Shown here: positions 18,527-28,353 of the stretch, in pieces
Layout of the letters: each line of letters opens with the position of its first letter
How positions within the stretch are numbered: the first letter of the stretch is position 1
Program-made: the position numbers and the translations under genes
Notes under the pieces: model-generated
Seen by the model: only the letters and a program-made list of their open reading frames with translations
Database searches by the model: none
What the model was told of the DNA's origin: nothing
Assembly: GCA_965205255.1 (NCBI GenBank)
Contig: OZ242051.1
Span: 992,001 to 1,056,000, forward strand
Source: G965205255 sp965205255
Lineage (GTDB): Bacteria > Pseudomonadota > Gammaproteobacteria > Pseudomonadales > Endozoicomonadaceae
Direction: 5' to 3'
DNA length: 64,000 nt

Positions 18527-20509
18527 TCATTTACCGCTTTTGTAAAAAAGCGTATTTCCAATGCGGTCAATATCAATAATGGTATGTTTATCAGCTCTTG
18601 TATGGAAATCAAGTACATTTGTTGAGCCTGCAAGGGCATAATTTTGATCATTAAGCAGCTTTGGTTTCCACTGTTGCCCGGGAGTTAACCATTTACTCTC
18701 GGTGCCTATCGTAAATAACAGGTCTGTAGTGGGTACTGAAGACTTGAAATTGATGACTACATTGGCCTGATTGCAATCAGGAGCGTTATATTCAGTTCTA
18801 TCAGAATAACCCCACAATTTATCCCAAAAATTATTTTTGACCATTGCAGCAGTACTAGGAGAGTCAACGATATAACCAAAATTTTGCAATCCAGAAGGAT
18901 AAAAGTTCTGGGCACCATAATAGAATAAATGACTATCTGTCATCATGAATTTATAATGGACAAATATTTTTTTTCCATCTTGCCATGTATTATTATCTTG
19001 ATTAAATCTAATTGTTGATATGTGTAAGTGGCCACAAAGTAATTTGGCTACGTTTGTTTGTGTAGATGGTGCTAGGGCTTTTGTTTCATCTTTAATTTTT
19101 TCCCATATTTGCGCAGGGAAAGAAAGTGAGCCATCGCCAAGTGCCACAGGAATTTTTGAGTAGGGTGAAATAACAATATTGACATTCCCTCCACGAATTA
19201 GTAGTCGTGAAAGTGCGCTAATAAAACTTGTATGAGGCACAAGATTACCGGAGGCATCTTTAACCGTATTGAATGGCCATGTATTAAATGAACCATTTAA
19301 ACTTTGCTGAGCAAGAAATATACTTTTTTTTGCCTGTGAAAGCATTAAATATAATGCAAGATCCGATGAGTTTTCCTCTTTACCATTAGGAAGAATTCCT
19401 GCTCCTGTACGGCCTACACTTAATATTTCTACATCACCTGAACCTAGTGGAAGACTTGCATCAAGGTAAGGAGCGGGATTACTTTGTGTAATTTCTCCTC
19501 CCTTATAACTATATTCAATAATATCCAGAGGATATTTTCTCATATTCTCGTTAACATATTTCCAAAGCATGTTAGTAAATCCAAGCGTTTTTTGCGCTAC
19601 TGGGCCATGTACAGTTGCCATAAGGTCAAAAACAGGATCATCATTTAAATAATCTGTTGAAAACATGTTAACCCCACCTGTCATTACTGAGGTGCCATCA
19701 ACATCAATAATCTTAGAATGATTCCATGAAAAGCTCATGTATTCACCAGGCGCTCCTTTAGAACATTCATTTTCTGTATAAAATCCACTACAACTTCTCA
19801 TACCCGCTAGATCAATTGACAAGTGAGAATTAGGAATATTTTTTACGTCTCTAGTGACATCTTCTAGCCATTGCTTGGTGGTTTGAATCTCTTCCTGTTG
19901 AACTGTCTTTTCTGACTGAGCAGAATTTTTTTTAACAGGGATGACGTATATTCCGTAGAGAATTCTCACCGTGATAGGCCGCCCTGATTTTGCAAGGGTG
20001 GTTAGGGCATCTCTGAAAGTGGATTTAAACCGTTGGTCTGGTAACTTCTCTAGAGTGGTGATATCTACAAACTTTTTAGCAGAGGTTATTAAATTGTAGA
20101 TACTATCCAGATTGCGATCTGCAATACCAGTGCACATTTTCTGACTAGCAGGAATAGCATTATTAAAAGCACTTAAATGCTGGCATATCGCACCAGATAC
20201 TTTGCAGTCCTGATCTTTATCGCAATAAGGTAAGCCAAAGTCCGAGTTAAAACCTTGCCCTGTATGGAAGTTATAGGTAGGTATGCTTTTTACTTGCTGC
20301 CCCCAAATATTTCCTGGATATAGCGTTAGAAATGATCCATCAGAACTAAATGCGTTTTTATAGGTTAATCCATAAGTAATATTTTCTAAGGGATGCCCTG
20401 GGCCATCTGCCTGTTGAAGCTGGCTATATATATTAGCTAAAACATCCGTCTCTGATGCAAAAGCGCTTATAGAAAAACAGGACAGTATAAGTAATAAATT
20501 TTTTATCAT
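18527..20509 (-). CDS. Exported phospholipase D-like protein with two HKD motifs
   Basis: A 660-residue member of the phospholipase D superfamily, whose enzymes cleave or transfer phosphodiester-linked head groups. It has a Sec signal peptide (MIKNLLLILSCFSISAFA, cleavage near residue 18). Both catalytic HxKx4D motifs are intact: HSKIIDVD at His264, followed by GTSVMTGGVN, and HYKFMMTD at His518, followed by SHLFYYGAQN. Several cysteines in the first 150 residues suggest disulfides. It is larger than cardiolipin synthase and lacks its membrane segments, so a secreted toxin or host-lipid-modifying enzyme is more likely than a housekeeping synthase. Substrate is unknown. It heads the tandem array of exported proteins. 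Confidence 0.85.
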   Translation of the reverse strand: MIKNLLLILSCFSISAFASETDVLANIYSQLQQADGPGHPLENITYGLTYKNAFSSDGSFLTLYPGNIWGQQVKSIPTYNFHTGQGFNSDFGLPYCDKDQDCKVSGAICQHLSAFNNAIPASQKMCTGIADRNLDSIYNLITSAKKFVDITTLEKLPDQRFKSTFRDALTTLAKSGRPITVRILYGIYVIPVKKNSAQSEKTVQQEEIQTTKQWLEDVTRDVKNIPNSHLSIDLAGMRSCSGFYTENECSKGAPGEYMSFSWNHSKIIDVDGTSVMTGGVNMFSTDYLNDDPVFDLMATVHGPVAQKTLGFTNMLWKYVNENMRKYPLDIIEYSYKGGEITQSNPAPYLDASLPLGSGDVEILSVGRTGAGILPNGKEENSSDLALYLMLSQAKKSIFLAQQSLNGSFNTWPFNTVKDASGNLVPHTSFISALSRLLIRGGNVNIVISPYSKIPVALGDGSLSFPAQIWEKIKDETKALAPSTQTNVAKLLCGHLHISTIRFNQDNNTWQDGKKIFVHYKFMMTDSHLFYYGAQNFYPSGLQNFGYIVDSPSTAAMVKNNFWDKLWGYSDRTEYNAPDCNQANVVINFKSSVPTTDLLFTIGTESKWLTPGQQWKPKLLNDQNYALAGSTNVLDFHTRADKHTIIDIDRIGNTLFYKSGK

Positions 20510-20756
20510 ATTAATATATTTATCTATAGCATTGTAAACGGATAACTTTATTAGTTAACAACTAAATTTTCTAGGGTTATTAACCCGTTTTACATAGGTA
20601 AAATGCGCTTGCTATCCCTGTCCAAAAAGGTTCGTTTTCAGACAGGGGTGAAAAGGTTGTTTAAATATTAGCTTTATTTAGTTTTAAATAGGGCTATGCT
20701 TATGGACATCCTTTTTGAAAAGGATGGAGCAAGAAGATTCCTTAGGAAGTGGATTA

Positions 20757-20940
20757 TTACGCAATTAATTGCTTGAGTGATTTTAACGTAGAAAGATTAA
20801 TCTTTCTGCTTGTCTGCCAGATGTCATAGTTATATTGCATACTTAGCCAGCTTTCAGGTGTTCTACCTAGCACTTTAGTAGCCTTAAGGCCATTTCAGGG
20901 GAAATACGTAAGCGCCCATTCTTTCGCATATTGGACTTAT
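20757..20940 (-). pseudogene. HigA-type antitoxin remnant
   Basis: On the minus strand, RISPEMALRL in one frame and LGRTPESWLSMQYNYDIWQ in another together match the C-terminal half of the HigA/VapI XRE antitoxins (consensus MALRLAKALGTTPEFWLNLQ..YDLW). One frameshift splits them, the 5' half is missing, and no HigB toxin is seen nearby. It is the decayed end of a toxin-antitoxin module. Confidence 0.65.
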
Positions 20941-20995
20941 TGAGTTTTTCTTATTTTTTTAAAAACCACACTACATTTCACCCCTGCTTGAAAGC

Positions 20996-21211
20996 CTAGG
21001 GCAACAATTCTTCTAATTGCTCAACCGTTTCCGCTGCTGGCAGTCTTTGCAGTATGTGAACGAAATGCTGCAAGGGCTTCAGCTCATGCACTTTAGCTGT
21101 TTCGATCAAGCTGTAATAGGTCGCACTGGCTCTGACGCCCTTTGGCATATCAGAAAATAGCCAGTTCTTTCTGCCGAGAACAAAAGGGCGAATAGCATTT
21201 TCAGCAGCCAA
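20996..21211 (-). pseudogene. IS66-family transposase C-terminal fragment
   Basis: AAENAIRPFVLGRKNWLFSDMPKG followed by ATYYSLIETAK and a LPAAETVEQLEELLP end is the diagnostic C-terminus of the IS66 TnpC transposase. Only about 71 residues remain, and the upstream sequence switches to an unrelated transposase (TnpB), so this is a broken junction. Confidence 0.85.
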
Positions 21212-21239
21212 TTTTCTGATCGATACCCGCCCATCAGTG

Positions 21240-21406
21240 GTTTCAAATTTTTTTTGGGAGCCAAGGCTTTGCTTGCGAACTTTCTAGTAATAGGCCTTAA
21301 CAGACAGCGCTTTATTCCACACGAAACGCACTGCACCAAACTGGCGGTTTAAAAACTGTGCCTGTTCTGGTGTTGGATAGATACGTAACTTAGTGGCTTT
21401 CAGCAT
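21240..21406 (-). pseudogene. IS605-type TnpB N-terminal fragment
   Basis: From the ATG at 21406, MLKATKLRIYPTPEQAQFLN and then RQFGAVRFVWNKAL match the N-terminus of TnpB, the RNA-guided nuclease of IS200/IS605 elements. An in-frame stop follows after about 41 residues, and the rest is lost where the IS66 fragment begins. It diverges from the tnpA fragment at 21483, the usual IS605 arrangement. Confidence 0.8.
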
Positions 21407-21482
21407 GACTTTTATTTTAGGCGCTCAATAGTATAATATCGTTAACTCCTTAATTATAATGGCTATCAAGGATTAAATATAA

Positions 21483-21645
21483 GTGAGTGAGCACAATAAA
21501 GGTTTGCTTCATGATTACCTTCTCCAAAGGCATAGTATAACGAAAATGGTTGTCCATTTGGTATTTACAACAAAGTACAGACGCAAGCTATTTGATGGCT
21601 ATATGATCTAGCAATTAAAAGAGTCCTTCGAAAGCGCTTGTAAAA
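21483..21645 (+). pseudogene. IS605-type TnpA N-terminal fragment
   Basis: From a GTG at 21483, SEHNKGLLHDYLLQRHSITK and then VVHLVFTTKYRRKLFDG match the Y1 transposase TnpA of IS200/IS605. A TAG interrupts the frame near 21609, then QLKESFESACKK continues. The gene is decayed. With the divergent tnpB fragment it marks one old IS605 insertion. Confidence 0.8.
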
Positions 21646-21711
21646 AACAATGGCTGTGTCATCGGTGCTTGGCTCTACTAGTTTCATGAAAGCCAAAATA
21701 TGACTTAAAAA

Positions 21712-22548
21712 TTATTTGTGATGAGTACTTTCAAAAATTTTATCCGCAGAAGCGGTCACAAAACCTTGATACAGTTCACCATTTTCCATTGGATAGCGCT
21801 TGGCAAATTCATAAAAACAACTGGGAATCTGTAAAGTCTTTCCATCACTAAAAGAAACATCTACCACATTGGCCATAGTTGAAGATTGTTCAAGCAACAC
21901 CTCTGGTGAACCCTTGACTAAACCACCGCTTTCATTCATACGAAAGCCATGTTCCTGTAAAAATTGATTAACGCGCTCAATATTTGACAATACGGCTAAA
22001 TGATTAATAGAAACCGTAAAGTGGTTAGGCCGGTACCCAAAGGCAGCTATCCATGCAGCATACTCGCTTTCTTTAAGCAACGTGAGGTAGTTTGTCGTTG
22101 TTATTTTCCAAGGGCGGCCGGAATAACAAAACTCTGGGTTTTCAACTTGATCAGCGTCAAGTTGTTTTATAAGAGAGGTAATAATTGCCTGAGCATGATC
22201 AGAAAGCTCCCCTACACGAAGTTCACTAATAAAAACTTTAGGTAATCTTTTGTCTTCATGCTCAAAGTGCTGAGCATTTAATTTTTTTACATTAAAATCA
22301 TACGTGCCCGCCTGCTTATAACCTGCCTGAAGAAAAGGTTTGGCTATTTTATCAATATTGATTTTTTCATTGTTAAACGTACGAAGCGCAATGTGATCAT
22401 TCACCACAACCCCTTCGTTAACCTGAGAAAATAAGTCATGAATGCGGCGAGCATCGGGATTGAGTTCAAGATAGTTTTTCCACATACCATCAAACAAAGC
22501 AAGACAAGATTGATTATTTAAAGGGGTAGTTGAATTAATTGGTTCCAT
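21712..22548 (-). CDS. DUF1338 protein, possible 2-oxoadipate dioxygenase/decarboxylase (HglS/YdcJ-like)
   Basis: A DUF1338 (VOC-fold) protein of about 278 residues. Characterised relatives (HglS) use Fe(II) to turn 2-oxoadipate into 2-hydroxyglutarate in lysine catabolism. Candidate metal ligands are visible: the His in NDHIALRTF, the His in PNHFTVSINHLA and the Glu in CFYEFAKRYP. I chose the ATG at 22548 (MEPINSTT), but in-frame starts up to 22596 exist and none has a strong Shine-Dalgarno. No lysine-degradation neighbour is present, so the substrate is inferred from the family only. Confidence 0.8.
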   Translation of the reverse strand: MEPINSTTPLNNQSCLALFDGMWKNYLELNPDARRIHDLFSQVNEGVVVNDHIALRTFNNEKINIDKIAKPFLQAGYKQAGTYDFNVKKLNAQHFEHEDKRLPKVFISELRVGELSDHAQAIITSLIKQLDADQVENPEFCYSGRPWKITTTNYLTLLKESEYAAWIAAFGYRPNHFTVSINHLAVLSNIERVNQFLQEHGFRMNESGGLVKGSPEVLLEQSSTMANVVDVSFSDGKTLQIPSCFYEFAKRYPMENGELYQGFVTASADKIFESTHHK

Positions 22549-23093
22549 GGATATTTCTCTGATTTGCATACAAGCTATTGATAATAATTCAGACATTAAT
22601 CTGAATAATTAGATAGCTATATTACATTATTTATAGTTATCTCTGATGAATAAGTCTCTCTGTCACACTACATGCTTCATGAATTGATCGCAAGCAACTC
22701 TGCTGTAAACCTAAGTATTACCTGAAATTGACTCATACAAAAAACTGCTTTTAACTTTTTAGTGTACTACTTTCCATGTCTAGCTATTATGCGTTAAAGC
22801 TCTTCGCAATAGCTGACTATTACTCATCACTTCACCTTTAATAACAAATAAAAAAAGCATGCTCATAACAGTGGTTAGTAACAAGTTTTATATCACTTAT
22901 TCAGGCATGGAGTTTTCGACACTAACATTAATTATCCAAGATAAACACAGAACACACGACTTAAATTCCTGACAAGAGCAACAAAAGTTTTCTGTTGCTC
23001 TTGTCAGTTTATGAACCGTCATCACTTTTACGACTGGCACTCACCGCACAACAACCTAATATTGTGCGATATTTGATTATTTCAAATCTGCTC
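22549..23093. other. Gene-free stretch between DUF1338 and the OmpW-like gene
   Basis: No credible gene on either strand. It includes one copy of the interspersed repeat described separately (22857-22890). The rest is AT-rich and probably contains the DUF1338 promoter at its left end. Confidence 0.5.
22857..22890. repeat. Interspersed repeat, copy A
   Basis: The segment around CATAACAGTGGTTAGTAAC matches the one at 30401-30441 (CATGACAGTAGTTAGGGAC) and the one at 42540-42580 (CCTAACAGTAGTTAGAAAC). All lie downstream of minus-strand genes. Shorter matches (GTTAGAAACAGGCTTTTGTA) follow the array genes at 14823, 16142 and 17462. Confidence 0.5.
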
Positions 23094-23816
23094 TCAGAAG
23101 CGATAACCAAAGTTTACGCGATAAACCCAGGGATTAAGATTGGTTTTCACTTTACTGCTTTGCAAACCATCACCGGAAACTGTTGCATCAGTTCCGATAG
23201 TTGCATACATCACGGATGCATTGACCAAAAAGTTTGTATTGATGTAATAATCAAGACCAACCTGACCTGCCAAACCAACTGAGTCTGTTAATTTCAACTT
23301 GCTATATCCTAAATTTTTTAATCCTCTGTCAAGCTTTGTGCTAAAGAAATCGGTATAGTTAATACCCATACCAACATAAGGTCGTAGTTTGCTACTAGAT
23401 TGAGAGAAGTAATATTCTGCACTAATTGTGGGTGGTAGCAGTTGGGTTGTGCCGACTTTCGTGCCATTTTCAAGCTTTAAAGCGTGAGTGAATGGAGTGG
23501 AAGCAAGCAGTTCCAAACCAAAATTATCTGTTACCATGTAGGTTAATGATACGCCAAGCTGTGTATCATCGTTTGCTTTGACCTCATGTCCGGACAAAGC
23601 TCCACGAGTATGCCCACTATCATTAGTTGGTGAAACCGTGGCTGAACCACCACGTACGATCCAACTACCTGCTTGACCGTATGCAACCTGTGCAGACGAC
23701 TGATTATTCATATGATCATAAGATGACACAGGCATCGTATTTGCCTGAGCAAGGCCGATAAATGAAAGTGCAGAAAGTGTAAGACCACAGAATAAATAAT
23801 GAGAACAGCGGCTCAT
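23094..23816 (-). CDS. OmpW-family outer membrane protein
   Basis: OmpW proteins are eight-stranded outer-membrane barrels with a hydrophobic channel. The 240-residue precursor has a signal peptide ending near GLAQA, repeated amphipathic strands (LGVSLTYMVTDNFGLELLASTPF, PPTISAEYYF, RPYVGMGINYTDFF) and the C-terminal aromatic residue (VNFGYRF) required for barrel insertion. The ATG at 23816 is chosen because GAGGAG lies 8 bases upstream; the in-frame GTG three codons earlier overlaps that site. It is monocistronic. Confidence 0.9.
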   Translation of the reverse strand: MSRCSHYLFCGLTLSALSFIGLAQANTMPVSSYDHMNNQSSAQVAYGQAGSWIVRGGSATVSPTNDSGHTRGALSGHEVKANDDTQLGVSLTYMVTDNFGLELLASTPFTHALKLENGTKVGTTQLLPPTISAEYYFSQSSSKLRPYVGMGINYTDFFSTKLDRGLKNLGYSKLKLTDSVGLAGQVGLDYYINTNFLVNASVMYATIGTDATVSGDGLQSSKVKTNLNPWVYRVNFGYRF

Positions 23817-24371
23817 AATAATCACTCCTCAAACTAAACAGCTATATTAATAAAATTGGGAAAATACAATTGATATAAATGCTAGCGCAATTTTAGCCAA
23901 TATATGTTGCCATTAAATATAGTAAATATGTGCACCTAGTATTTTTTTCAAATTTCATATTTTAAAAGTCATTACACTTGTTTTACTAGATATAAATTGT
24001 CTCTTATAAAAAAGACCTAAAATAATAAAAAGAAAATCAATACTAAGAAATTACTATACTATACAGTTTGCGCCCGCTTAAATGTCATATAAATAGTATG
24101 GATATTTTTTTAATATGGCAAGAAATATATAAAAAAAATATTTAATAAGTCATTTAGAGTTATTGTTACTTCATTGTATACGGAGAAAAACACCATCGCC
24201 TGTTTATTAAAAGAAACCTGATAAACAGCTATGACTGTATTACCATAAGTTTACTCGGCTTTATTCCAAAATAATTTTGGCTAAAAGACAAGCTGGATTA
24301 AACTAACAAGTACAACAGGCTTATTTAGTTGTGTGGTGGTAGTCTTTCAAATTTACTTGAAGGAAGGCGTA
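23817..24371. other. AT-rich intergenic stretch
   Basis: About 550 bases with no credible gene. The left part must hold the OmpW-like gene promoter. The right part (about 24300-24371) is probably the left end of the IS1-type element, but I could not define its terminal inverted repeat. Confidence 0.5.
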
Positions 24372-25083
24372 ATGGCTAGTATTGAGGTAACTTGTCGGAA
24401 GTGTAAAGAGTCTCAAGGCGTGATTAGAAACGGCAAAGCACCTACAGACATTCAACGTTTTTACTGTCAGGATTGTCAATACAGCTTTCAACTCAAATAC
24501 CGCGACAATGCTAACCCGCCAAATACTCATGAACGTATCAGCAAAATGGCTATGAATGATTCAGACATCAGGGATGCTAGTTGCGTATTAGAAATCAGTC
24601 CTACAACGGTAATCAGTCATTTAAAAAACTGAATCCAGCTCAGGTGACCTCACTTCCTTTTGAGAAAGCCAAGGTAGCAGCCTTACTCTGTGAAATTGAT
24701 GAATAATGGTTTTATGTCGTACATAAGAAAAATCAACGATGGCTTTTGTATGTTTGGGAACCATGCTTTAAACGTGTGGTAGCTCATGTATGTGGGTCGA
24801 GATCAGCCAGCACATTAATGAAGTTGCTGGCCCCTATTATTAAAACCTTATCCATTTGTTTATTACTGCACGGATAGACATGAGGCATATACAACCCACT
24901 TACCGAAAGAACAGTATGTGGTGGGGAAGTTCTTCATACAACGTAAAGAGAGGCAGAATCTGAATTTCAGGGCACGCATCAAGCGCCTAACGAGAAGAGC
25001 AATCTACTTTTCCCTATCAATAAAGTTACACGACAATGTGTCTGGTAAATTTATCACACAAGAACACTACCAAAGAGTTTAAG
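24372..25083 (+). mobile_element. Decayed IS1-family element (insA intact, insB broken)
   Basis: The insA-like frame 24372-24632 (86 residues after AGGAAGG) gives MASIEVTCRKCKESQGVIRN, then QRFYCQDCQYSFQLKY and THERISKMAMND, matching the zinc-finger and HTH protein of IS1. The insB part then runs in shifting frames: NQRWLLYVWEPCFKRVVAHVCG, later YYCTDRHEAYTTHLPKEQYVVGKFF and RIKRLTRRAIYFSLSIKLHD, ending at the stop near 25083. A stop after GEIDE-like sequence (near 24705) and at least one further frameshift (near 24850) inactivate the DDE transposase. Confidence 0.88.
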
Positions 25084-25135
25084 ACATGAGCACAAACATT
25101 AACTATGAGCGGAATGTTAAAAACTAATCAAATCA

Positions 25136-26008
25136 TTACGAAAGACTTGTACTCATTGCAGATTTTACTTTTTTCATGGCATTTTTTTCAAGCTGCCTTA
25201 TGCGTTCTGCAGAAACACCATGCTTTTTCGCAAGATCATGAAGGGTTGCTTTGTTGTCTTCATCAAGCCAGCGGGCGTAAATAATATTACGACTACGCTC
25301 ATCCAGTGAATGCATGGCATCCTGCAGGCGAAGTAAATTATTTTTTTTGTGAATTTCCTGTTCCAGTAATACTTCTGGGTTCATGCTTTGATCTGACAGA
25401 TAGCTGACAGGTGCCTGGCTTGAACGCTCTTCAGTATCACTGTCATCAGACGTATAGTCAAATGCCATATCCTTAGCGAAAAGACGCCCTTCCATTTCGC
25501 TCACTGTTTCGGCCTTTACACCTAGATCAGAAGCCACAGCATTAATTTCATCAGGCGTGAGCCATTTGAGTGTTTTCTTTGCGCTTTTCAGATTAAAGAA
25601 CAGTTTGCGTTGAGCCTTTGTGGTCGCGACTTTGACTATACGCCAGTTTTTGAGAATAAACTCATGCATTTCAGCTTTTATCCAATGTACTGCAAATGAA
25701 ACCAGACGAACCCCAACACGAGGGTCAAAGCGCTTTACTGCCTTCATCAAGCCAACGTTACCTTCCTGAATGAGATCCCCTATATTCAAGCCATAACCAG
25801 AGTAAGTTTTAGCAATATGTACAACAAATCTTAAATGAGCAAGAACCATCTGGCGTGCAGCATCAAGATCATTATCAAAATACAACTTCTTAGCTAGAGA
25901 AAGCTCTTCATCAGCTGAAAGCACGGCTATAGCGCGAATAGACTGCATGTAAGCAGCCAGATCTTTACCCGGACTTAGTGACTCAACTGTTTGAAGACGT
26001 GTACCCAT
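25136..26008 (-). CDS. rpoH: RNA polymerase heat-shock sigma factor RpoH
   Basis: Sigma-32 directs heat-shock transcription. The 290-residue protein carries region 2 (HLRFVVHIAKTYSGYGLNIGDLIQEGNVGLMKAVKRFDP), the RpoH-specific box QRKLFFNLK between regions 2 and 3, and the region 4 helix-turn-helix (TLHDLAKKHGVSAERIRQLEKNAMKK). The start at 26008 is set by GGAG 7 bases upstream; the longer upstream frame is not family-like. In most gammaproteobacteria ftsX and ftsE sit between rpoH and ftsY; here only 263 gene-free bases do. Confidence 0.96.
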   Translation of the reverse strand: MGTRLQTVESLSPGKDLAAYMQSIRAIAVLSADEELSLAKKLYFDNDLDAARQMVLAHLRFVVHIAKTYSGYGLNIGDLIQEGNVGLMKAVKRFDPRVGVRLVSFAVHWIKAEMHEFILKNWRIVKVATTKAQRKLFFNLKSAKKTLKWLTPDEINAVASDLGVKAETVSEMEGRLFAKDMAFDYTSDDSDTEERSSQAPVSYLSDQSMNPEVLLEQEIHKKNNLLRLQDAMHSLDERSRNIIYARWLDEDNKATLHDLAKKHGVSAERIRQLEKNAMKKVKSAMSTSLS

Positions 26009-26271
26009 TAAATTACTCCAAAAAAATAACAGTGGCATAGTTTGATCATTTTTTTTGCTGGTGCAAGCATCAACGAAAAAATATTTCAATTAATCGCAGC
26101 TAGAAAACCCGCCAACCCGCAATAAACGAGTATAGTGCACCTCTGCTGAAATCAAGCCTGACAGACTTTGACAAACTAAGATATAAAAAAATCCCCTAGC
26201 AAACATTCTGTTATTGTTAATACTTCCACTCTCATAGTGAACAGGTATAATCAACACCTGTTCACAACTTG

Positions 26272-27558
26272 TTAATTCTTAGCGATTTCTTCCCTCGGCT
26301 CTTTTTCTTCAATCTGGGTATCTGCAAACAGTGCTTCAACAAACTCTTGAGAAGAAAAGGGTCGCAAATCCTCAATTTTTTCGCCAACGCCTAAAAACCT
26401 CACAGGTTTTTGCATTTTTTTCGCTAAGGCAAAGATTATACCACCTTTGGCTGTGCCGTCCAATTTTGTCAGCGTTATACCTGTTAACCGAACTGCTTCA
26501 TCGAACAATGATGCCTGATTGATTGCGTTTTGGCCTGTGCCTGCATCTACCACCAGCATTACTTCGTGTGGTGAAGTTTCGTCTAATCGGGTTAATATGC
26601 GCTTTATCTTTTTCAATTCCTTCATCAAATGCTCTTTGTTGTGAAGCCGACCTGCCGTATCTGCAATTAATACATCATAACCACGAGCCTTTGCTGCTTC
26701 ATGAGCATCGTAGATAACAGAAGCACTGTCAGCGCCACTTCCCTGCGCAATCACAGGCACATCATTACGACTTCCCCATACCTGTAACTGTTCGACAGCC
26801 GCCGCCCGAAAAGTATCACCGGCAGCAAGTATTACCTTATGCCCCTGAGATTTTAACTGACATGCCATCTTACCAATTGTTGTTGTTTTTCCTACGCCAT
26901 TAACACCTACCACTAAAATAACATAAGGTTTTTGATTACAATTGATTATAAGTGGTTGTTCACAAGGCTCAATAATAGATAAAAGCTCTTTTTTTAATAA
27001 TGCAACTAATGCATCAATATCTTTTAATTCTTTTCTCTTTATCTTTTCCGTCAGCTTTTCAATGATATCACGGGTCGCTTCAACTCCAAAATCAGCAGAA
27101 ATTAAATGCATTTCCAGCTCTTCGAGCAAATCATCATCAATTTTCTTTTTACCTGCCATCAGTGTGGCGACACCGCCAATTAGCAAGTTTCGCGTTTTGC
27201 TCAGTCCGGAGCGCATGCGAGCAAAAAAACTTTTTTTCCTCTCCTGTTGATCTAAAGCGGGGGTGGATGCCTGTTTTTTGCTCTCTAAAATTTCAATCTC
27301 TGATTTTTCAGTTGCTTGTTCTGCTTTTGATCCGGAAATTTTTTCAGTCTGAACTTTAGTCGCTGAGATACTCTCTTTTTCACTACTGCTAATTTCTGGT
27401 ATATTTTTATCGGATTTTTCAACAATATTTTTTGGAGGAATATTGTTATCTACAATCACATTTTCTGCATTGCTTTGTTTTTTCTCTTGCCTCTTTTTTC
27501 CGAATGGCCATAAACGCTTGCGGGGTTTAGGCGTATTATCCCGATTTGAATTAACCAT
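26272..27558 (-). CDS. ftsY: Signal recognition particle receptor FtsY
   Basis: FtsY is the GTPase receptor that docks SRP-ribosome complexes at the inner membrane. The 428-residue protein has an acidic, low-complexity A domain of about 110 residues, then the NG domain with GVNGVGKTTTIGKM, DTFRAAAVEQLQ, DTAGRLHNKEHLM and TKLDGTAKGG. The ATG at 27558 is used; the in-frame upstream start is a TTG. It lies upstream of rpoH on the same strand, the usual order, but without ftsEX between. No rsmD gene is upstream; degraded IS sequence is there instead. Confidence 0.95.
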   Translation of the reverse strand: MVNSNRDNTPKPRKRLWPFGKKRQEKKQSNAENVIVDNNIPPKNIVEKSDKNIPEISSSEKESISATKVQTEKISGSKAEQATEKSEIEILESKKQASTPALDQQERKKSFFARMRSGLSKTRNLLIGGVATLMAGKKKIDDDLLEELEMHLISADFGVEATRDIIEKLTEKIKRKELKDIDALVALLKKELLSIIEPCEQPLIINCNQKPYVILVVGVNGVGKTTTIGKMACQLKSQGHKVILAAGDTFRAAAVEQLQVWGSRNDVPVIAQGSGADSASVIYDAHEAAKARGYDVLIADTAGRLHNKEHLMKELKKIKRILTRLDETSPHEVMLVVDAGTGQNAINQASLFDEAVRLTGITLTKLDGTAKGGIIFALAKKMQKPVRFLGVGEKIEDLRPFSSQEFVEALFADTQIEEKEPREEIAKN

Positions 27559-27889
27559 TAATATTATCTTCAACCATTCACTGTATTCACAAATGTTAAA
27601 TAAAGTGTCAATACTAACAGAATTACAGTAAATTTAAAAAGCGCCAGCAATATCAAAAAAAACCTTCACGCACTCCGGTGTAATTTTATAGATAAAAAAC
27701 TTCATCTCCAAGTCACTTAAATTCTTCATAAACTGTAACTACCGATATTTAAATAGATGCAACTATTCAAACTTCCTCTGCTGGTTATCTTTCCAGTATT
27801 TTTGGCTCTGTTGATAAAAATTGGTAATCAACCAGACTACCTACAAAAAATAAAGGTGAAGTAACCATGTCTGACTTTAAAACAGATGG

Positions 27890-27997
27890 TAGTCCCAATA
27901 AGTCTGTGTCTGTTCAGAAAAGGACAGATGAACTGATGGTATTACGGACATGATATTGCAGATGAACTCCGTCCGGTACAAATCCAGTTTGTTTTCT
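27890..27997 (+). mobile_element. IS6-family transposase C-terminal scrap
   Basis: Plus-strand reading gives SLCLFRKGQMN, a stop, then WYYGHDIADELRPVQIQF. This matches the end of the IS6-type transposase seen in the array spacers (MFRKGQMDLW). The opposite orientation and the stop show it is an independent, dead copy. Confidence 0.55.
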
Positions 27998-28227
27998 GAG
28001 AGAAGATGCCGAGAAAAGTTTAACTTGAATAAATCTTTGAAAAGTGGTCAAGCATAACAGCAAGATCAGAAAAGCAGTCCAATAAGGAGCTGAAAATAGA
28101 TTTTCCTATAAATATGACAACTATTGCTCACAGCCTGTGTGAAATCGTAACACCAGCACAATGAACGACACTCTAAACTTATCAGGATGTTTGTTGTCAT
28201 AGTTAGTTCACACTGCAATAAACAGAA

Positions 28228-28353
28228 CTAACCATGCTCACTCAAGTGCCTTCTTATTGGGCCATAAATAACCTTTCGCCTTTTTTTAGGAATAAAAACA
28301 ATATGGTACTTACAATCTAGGCGAGTATGAGTAATACTCCTGATATCTCGCAT
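28228..28353 (-). pseudogene. IS200-type TnpA N-terminal fragment
   Basis: From the ATG at 28353 the frame gives MRDIRSITHTRLDCKYHIVF, then IPKKRRKVIYGPIRRHLSEHG and a stop. RSITHT..DCKYHIVF..K.RRKVIYG is diagnostic of the IS200 Y1 transposase, of which only the first third remains. It is distinct from the IS605 fragment at 21483. Confidence 0.8.
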
